Notes under the pieces: model-generated
The model's input: the letters and a program-made list of their open reading frames with translations, nothing else
Databases searched by the model: none
Told to the model about the DNA's origin: nothing
Shown here: positions 61,801 to 64,000 of the stretch, one piece after another
Layout of the letters: every line of letters starts with the position of its first letter
How positions within the stretch are numbered: position 1 is the first letter of the stretch
Made by a program: the position numbers and the translations under genes
Assembly: GCF_000210095.1 (NCBI RefSeq)
Contig: NC_021039.1
Location: forward strand, 466,297 to 530,296
From: Ruminococcus champanellensis 18P13 = JCM 17042
GTDB taxonomy: Bacteria > Bacillota > Clostridia > Oscillospirales > Ruminococcaceae
Direction of reading: 5' to 3'
Length of the DNA stretch: 64,000 nt

Positions 61801-62613
61801 GCAATCAAGGCGGCACGTCCCCGGGTTCTGATTCCCGTATTTCCGGGCACCAACTGCGAATACGACACTGCAAGAGTCTTTGAGCGTGCCGGTGCGGATG
61901 TGAACGTGATGGTCATCCGGAACCTGAGCGCATCGGACATTGAAGCATCCGTTGCAGCGGTGGCAGCACAGATGAAGCAGTCCCAGATCGTGATGCTGCC
62001 CGGCGGCTTCAGCGGCGGCGATGAGCCGGACGGCAGCGGCAAGTTCATTACCGCATTCTTCCGAAACCCCCGGATCAAGAATGAAGTGCATGCTCTGCTG
62101 CAGCAGCGGGATGGTCTGATGCTGGGTATCTGCAACGGCTTCCAGGCGCTCATTAAGCTGGGTCTGGTGCCCTTCGGCGAGATCGTAGATATGACCGAGG
62201 ATTCCCCCACCCTGACCTTCAACACCATTGCACGGCACCAGTCCATGATGGTCACCACCCGGATCGCATCCGACAAGTCCCCCTGGCTGGCAGGCTGCAA
62301 GGTGGGGGATCTGCACACGGTTGCCATTTCCCACGGGGAGGGCAGATTTGTTGCTTCTGACGCTCTGATCCGCCGGATGGCGAACAACGGTCAGATTGCC
62401 ACCCAGTATGTAGACGAGTACGGCAAGCCAACTATGGACATCCGCTACAATCCCAACACCTCCATTGACGCCATCGAGGGGATCACCTCGCCGGACGGCA
62501 GAGTCCTGGGCAAGATGGGGCACAGCGAGCGGATCGGCAGAGATATCTGCAAGAACGTATGCGGCAACAAGGATCAGCTGATCTTCCAGAGCGGCGTAAA
62601 CTATTTTAAATAA
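58900..62613 (+). CDS. purL: Phosphoribosylformylglycinamidine synthase (PurL-PurQ fusion)
   Basis: 1237 residues, the long single-chain FGAM synthase. A PurS-like N-domain (1-150), a linker, and two AIR-synthase-like halves (about 200-960, with NETHNHPTEIEPFGGAATCLGG near 317 and DFGAGGVSVAIGEL near 510). A C-terminal class I glutamine amidotransferase domain follows (about 975-1237): LIPVFPGTNCEYDT, LGICNGFQA (nucleophile Cys) and GHSERIGRD. Fourth step of purine synthesis. The GTG at 58900 is 9 nt after GGAG; an ATG three codons on is possible. Confidence 0.95.
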   Translation: MKPMSVFRIYVEKKPEFAVEAQSLLSDIRTALRLDITSIRVINRYDADKITKEDFQLSVSTVFSEPAVDVTYDTLPRLANTERIFAVEYLPGQFDQRADSCEQCIQILTQKDRCRVQNARVYIIAGNLTDQEFDRLKAYIINPVESREASLNLVSSLDSNYEIPTTVETLKGFCELSEAGLADFIKQYGLAMDLDDIKFCQAYFKDTERRDPTITEIRMIDTYWSDHCRHTTFSTNIQDVQILAPYIQDTYDEYLRIRRELGRAEKPLTLMDMATLAVRKLKADGKLPDLDESEEINACSVKIKVDTENGDEDWILMFKNETHNHPTEIEPFGGAATCLGGAIRDPLSGRSYVYQAMRVTGAANPLVPVEDTITGKLPQRKITVGAANGYSSYGNQIGLATGHVAEIYHPGYVAKRMEIGAVIGAAPAENIRREAPVPGDVVILLGGKTGRDGCGGATGSSKSHTLESLEHCGAEVQKGNPPVERKLQRLFRNPEVTRMIKRCNDFGAGGVSVAIGELTDGLLINLNAVPKKYDGLDGTEIAISESQERMAVVIAKEDLSRFLAEARRENLEATMVADVTDNRRLEMVWNGKTIVNLSRDFLNSNGAPKYTDIEVPDPATEIPNMLEDTPDGWEALMSNLNVCSQKGLVEKFDSTIGAGTVLMPFGGKYQLTPNQAMAAKIPVLKGETNTCSLMGWGFNPVISEKSPYHGAMMAVVESIAKIVAAGGTYHKCWLTFQEYFERTQNNPVRWGKPFAALLGAFRAQLEMGCAAIGGKDSMSGTFENIDVPPTLVSFAVCTADSRKVISPEFKAAGHTVIRIAPEYDGNGLPVFDSVKQCFDQIESMIDSGRACAVWSVAGGGVAEGIAKMCFGNHIGFEFSRKLSDTILFKPWYGSFIVELTGEAGYGEEIIGRTMPDYRIYGEGYTMQAEALQKAWESKLESVFPCRIKTEFATIESYSYATKSRKGPAIKAARPRVLIPVFPGTNCEYDTARVFERAGADVNVMVIRNLSASDIEASVAAVAAQMKQSQIVMLPGGFSGGDEPDGSGKFITAFFRNPRIKNEVHALLQQRDGLMLGICNGFQALIKLGLVPFGEIVDMTEDSPTLTFNTIARHQSMMVTTRIASDKSPWLAGCKVGDLHTVAISHGEGRFVASDALIRRMANNGQIATQYVDEYGKPTMDIRYNPNTSIDAIEGITSPDGRVLGKMGHSERIGRDICKNVCGNKDQLIFQSGVNYFK

Positions 62614-62632
62614 AAGAGCTACAGTTACAATG

Positions 62633-62658
62633 GGGCAGTGCAGATGCACTGCCCTTTT
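62633..62658. terminator. Terminator of purL
   Basis: Stem GGGCAGTGC / GCACTGCCC, 4-nt loop, then TTTTA. It also lies at the end of the convergent BofC-like gene. Confidence 0.82.
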
Positions 62659-63004
62659 ATTCGCGCAGATCCTCCAGCAGGCTTTGCAGCTCTGCATCGT
62701 CCCGGGCAGGGATTCCCTCCTCCAGTAGCTGCCGATCCAGCTCCGGCAGCAGGGACAGCTCCACATCCAGGTACCGGTAGGGCAGGCTCTCTCCCGTCCG
62801 GAACACTCCGATTCTGCCGTTGTGGAGCCGCACCGTATACCCGGCGGGCATGGTGGTTTCCACCGCCCGGGTGGGGATGGTGCTTTCAAAGGCGAGGGAA
62901 TCCGCTGCTGCACGCTCCCAGCGTACCATCTGGGACAGGGTGGCGATCAGCACCACCGCTGAAAAGGTCATGGAGCCAAGGATCATATAACCGGTTGCTT
63001 TCAT
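62657..63004 (-). CDS. BofC C-terminal-domain-like exported protein
   Basis: 115 residues from the ATG at 63004 (AAGGAGG 7 nt upstream). One N-terminal membrane/signal segment (about 5-25), then a short extracellular domain with YTVRLHNGRIGVF, a middle TGESLPYRYLDVELSLLP and a C-terminal LLEEGIPARDDAELQSLLEDL. The order of these elements matches the C-terminal domain of BofC, a forespore regulator of sigma-K in Bacillus. Stand-alone forms like this occur in many Clostridia, and a sporulation role is not proven here. Confidence 0.7.
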   Translation of the reverse strand: MKATGYMILGSMTFSAVVLIATLSQMVRWERAAADSLAFESTIPTRAVETTMPAGYTVRLHNGRIGVFRTGESLPYRYLDVELSLLPELDRQLLEEGIPARDDAELQSLLEDLRE

Positions 63005-63093
63005 TGTTCCGCCTCCTTCTGGCTTCTTTATCAACAGGAGTCTGCCCCGGATCAGAAAAAATATGCGTTTGCCGAGATTTTTTTCAAATCCCC

Positions 63094-63122
63094 TTAACAA
63101 ATCGGGCACGCTGTGGTATAAT
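63094..63122 (+). promoter_or_regulatory. Promoter of the PBP1 gene
   Basis: TTAACA (63094-63099), 17 nt, TATAAT (63117-63122). The gap 63005-63344 holds this promoter and the 171-bp repeat, which forms nearly the whole leader. Confidence 0.75.
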
Positions 63123-63136
63123 ACAAATATATATAA

Positions 63137-63307
63137 GGCAACACTGCGCAAAGCCTGCCTGTCGGCTTTACGCAGCATTTGCAGACGAATTTTCCGTCAT
63201 ATCAAACAGAAGCTTCTTGCAATACGCCAGTATTCCTGCGTCGTTTCTATGCAATCTGACGAAAAATCTGTTGCACATCTACCACACAATCTTTGTGCGG
63301 TGTTGCC
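63137..63307. repeat. 171-bp GGCAACACC-family inverted-repeat element (MITE-like)
   Basis: Left end GGCAACACTGCGCAAAG (63137-63153) and right end CTTTGTGCGGTGTTGCC (63291-63307) match as inverted repeats at 15 of 17 positions. Both sides are flanked by ATAA (63133-63136 and 63308-63311), a candidate 4-bp target duplication. The interior codes for nothing recognisable. It is the longest copy of the family in the window and separates the promoter from the PBP1 start. Confidence 0.75.
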
Positions 63308-63344
63308 ATAACTCTTTCGCCCGAAAGAAAGGAGTTTCACACTT

Positions 63345-64000
63345 ATGACCGAACCGAAAAAGCCGGCAAATAAAACAAAGCGTCCGGCAGGGAATACACA
63401 GCGCCCCAAGCGAAAGCGTCCCGCAGAGCATGCTGCGCCGGCAGGGGCAAAGACCAGGCGCACGGCACCGAAGCATACGGCTCCGGCAGCGCCCAGAAAG
63501 CCCAGAAAGCAGCGTCCTGCCTGGCAGAGGGGTCTGCAGAGAGCCGGCTCCATTCTGCTGACCACCACCCTGTCCTTTCTGCTGATCCTGGTGATTACCT
63601 GCACCATTGTGGGTACCACCCTGGTGGTGTATGTGCTGGGCTTTATGGAGGGTACCAGCGAGGTCAGCATCAAGGAAATGGAAATGAGCTACTCCACCTT
63701 TATTTATGCGGAGGACAAGGACGGGGAGATCGTCACCCTGCACCAGGTGCCCAGCTCCATCAAGCGGATCCCCATTGAAGCCTCCGAGATTCCCCAGCAT
63801 GTGCGGGATGCCTTTACCTATGCAGAGGATGAGCGCTTCTACGAGCATGAGGGCGTGGACTACAAGCGTACCGCTGCGGCAATGGCAAACATGGTGCTGC
63901 ATTTCTGGTCGGCAAACCAGGGCGGTTCCACCATTACCCAGCAGTTGGTGAAGAACATCACCGGAGACAATGCCACCAATGCAGAGCGGAAGATCCGGGA
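63345..64000 (+). CDS. Class A penicillin-binding protein (transglycosylase part), cut by the window end
   Basis: The first 218 residues are visible. A very basic, Pro/Lys/Arg/Ala-rich cytoplasmic tail (1-62), a membrane helix (about 70-98), then the start of a GT51 transglycosylase domain: FTYAEDERFYEHEGVDYKR (about 157-175, catalytic Glu in EDE) and QGGSTITQQLVKNI (about 192-205). The transpeptidase domain would follow beyond base 64000. Makes peptidoglycan strands. RBS AAAGGAG precedes the ATG. Confidence 0.93.
   Translation, partial: MTEPKKPANKTKRPAGNTQRPKRKRPAEHAAPAGAKTRRTAPKHTAPAAPRKPRKQRPAWQRGLQRAGSILLTTTLSFLLILVITCTIVGTTLVVYVLGFMEGTSEVSIKEMEMSYSTFIYAEDKDGEIVTLHQVPSSIKRIPIEASEIPQHVRDAFTYAEDERFYEHEGVDYKRTAAAMANMVLHFWSANQGGSTITQQLVKNITGDNATNAERKIR

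Noticed and set aside
59089-62913. 1274-codon open frame antisense to purL
   Set aside because: Mirror frame of purL; no RBS and no homology.
1-64000. tRNA, rRNA, CRISPR arrays, insertion-sequence transposases, phage genes
   Set aside because: None was recognised on either strand; the only mobile-looking items are the small non-coding inverted-repeat elements.

Overview
The window reads as a chromosomal segment of an anaerobic Firmicute, most likely a Ruminococcus-type member of the Oscillospiraceae/Ruminococcaceae. By eye it is GC-rich (mid to upper 50s percent). Reasons: Firmicute housekeeping order (rimP-nusA-rnpM-L7Ae-infB-rbfA-nrnA-truB-ribF, DUF177-rpmF-der-plsY-gpsA), pyruvate phosphate dikinase, a type I dockerin, a BofC-like protein, sortase pili, and strong Shine-Dalgarno sites with TTGACA/TATAAT promoters. 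The genus is an inference. Nothing looks like a prophage, conjugative element, CRISPR array, rRNA or tRNA gene.

Layout. 1-1.0 kb: dusB (cut by the window edge) and a GtrA protein, minus strand. 1.3-6.8 kb, plus: CNNM/CorC-type transporter, NfeD-like protein, flotillin, a membrane protein carrying an extracellular dockerin, and a TadZ/CpaE-like ATPase. 6.9-10.7 kb, minus: a YtrA-type GntR repressor with ABC ATPase, ABC permease and CPBP protease, behind a promoter with a perfect operator; then lysC. 12.4-22.2 kb, plus: the rimP-nusA-infB translation/RNA operon ending in gltX. 22.3-27.1 kb: Gld-type ABC system (ATPase, permease, GldG-like, DUF4340). 27.7-30.4 kb: ppdK. 30.6-34.8 kb, minus: an accessory block with two TetR regulators, each with a recognisable operator, and three different acetyltransferases. 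34.9-42.7 kb, minus: a complete sortase-assembled pilus operon (coiled-coil protein, signal peptidase, anchor-A/Cna-B tip protein, sortase C, major pilin, minor LPXTG protein, class D-like sortase). 42.9-48.0 kb: GNAT, an 18-residue peptide gene, DUF2238-like membrane protein, pyrB with a PyrI-type zinc domain, HD protein, asnB. 48.3-49.8 kb: SGNH hydrolase and DUF4358 lipoprotein. 49.9-53.8 kb, minus: DUF177-rpmF-der-plsY-gpsA. 53.9-57.4 kb, minus: small P-loop protein, pgi, a DacF-family protein with altered catalytic motifs, and an HPr-like protein without the phospho-histidine. 57.5-64 kb: mtaB, purL (PurLQ fusion), a BofC-like protein on the minus strand, and the start of a class A PBP.

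The least expected items are: (1) a family of small inverted-repeat elements with GGCAACACC-type ends, found at 1.0, 35.6, 43.5 and 63.2 kb, three of them immediately downstream of promoters; (2) an 18-aa three-cysteine peptide gene with its own promoter, RBS and terminator, whose leader is one of these elements; (3) a single-pass membrane protein with an intracellular DUF6382-like domain and an extracellular dockerin, next to a TadZ-like ATPase and flotillin/NfeD; (4) a DacF homologue in which all three active-site motifs are changed.
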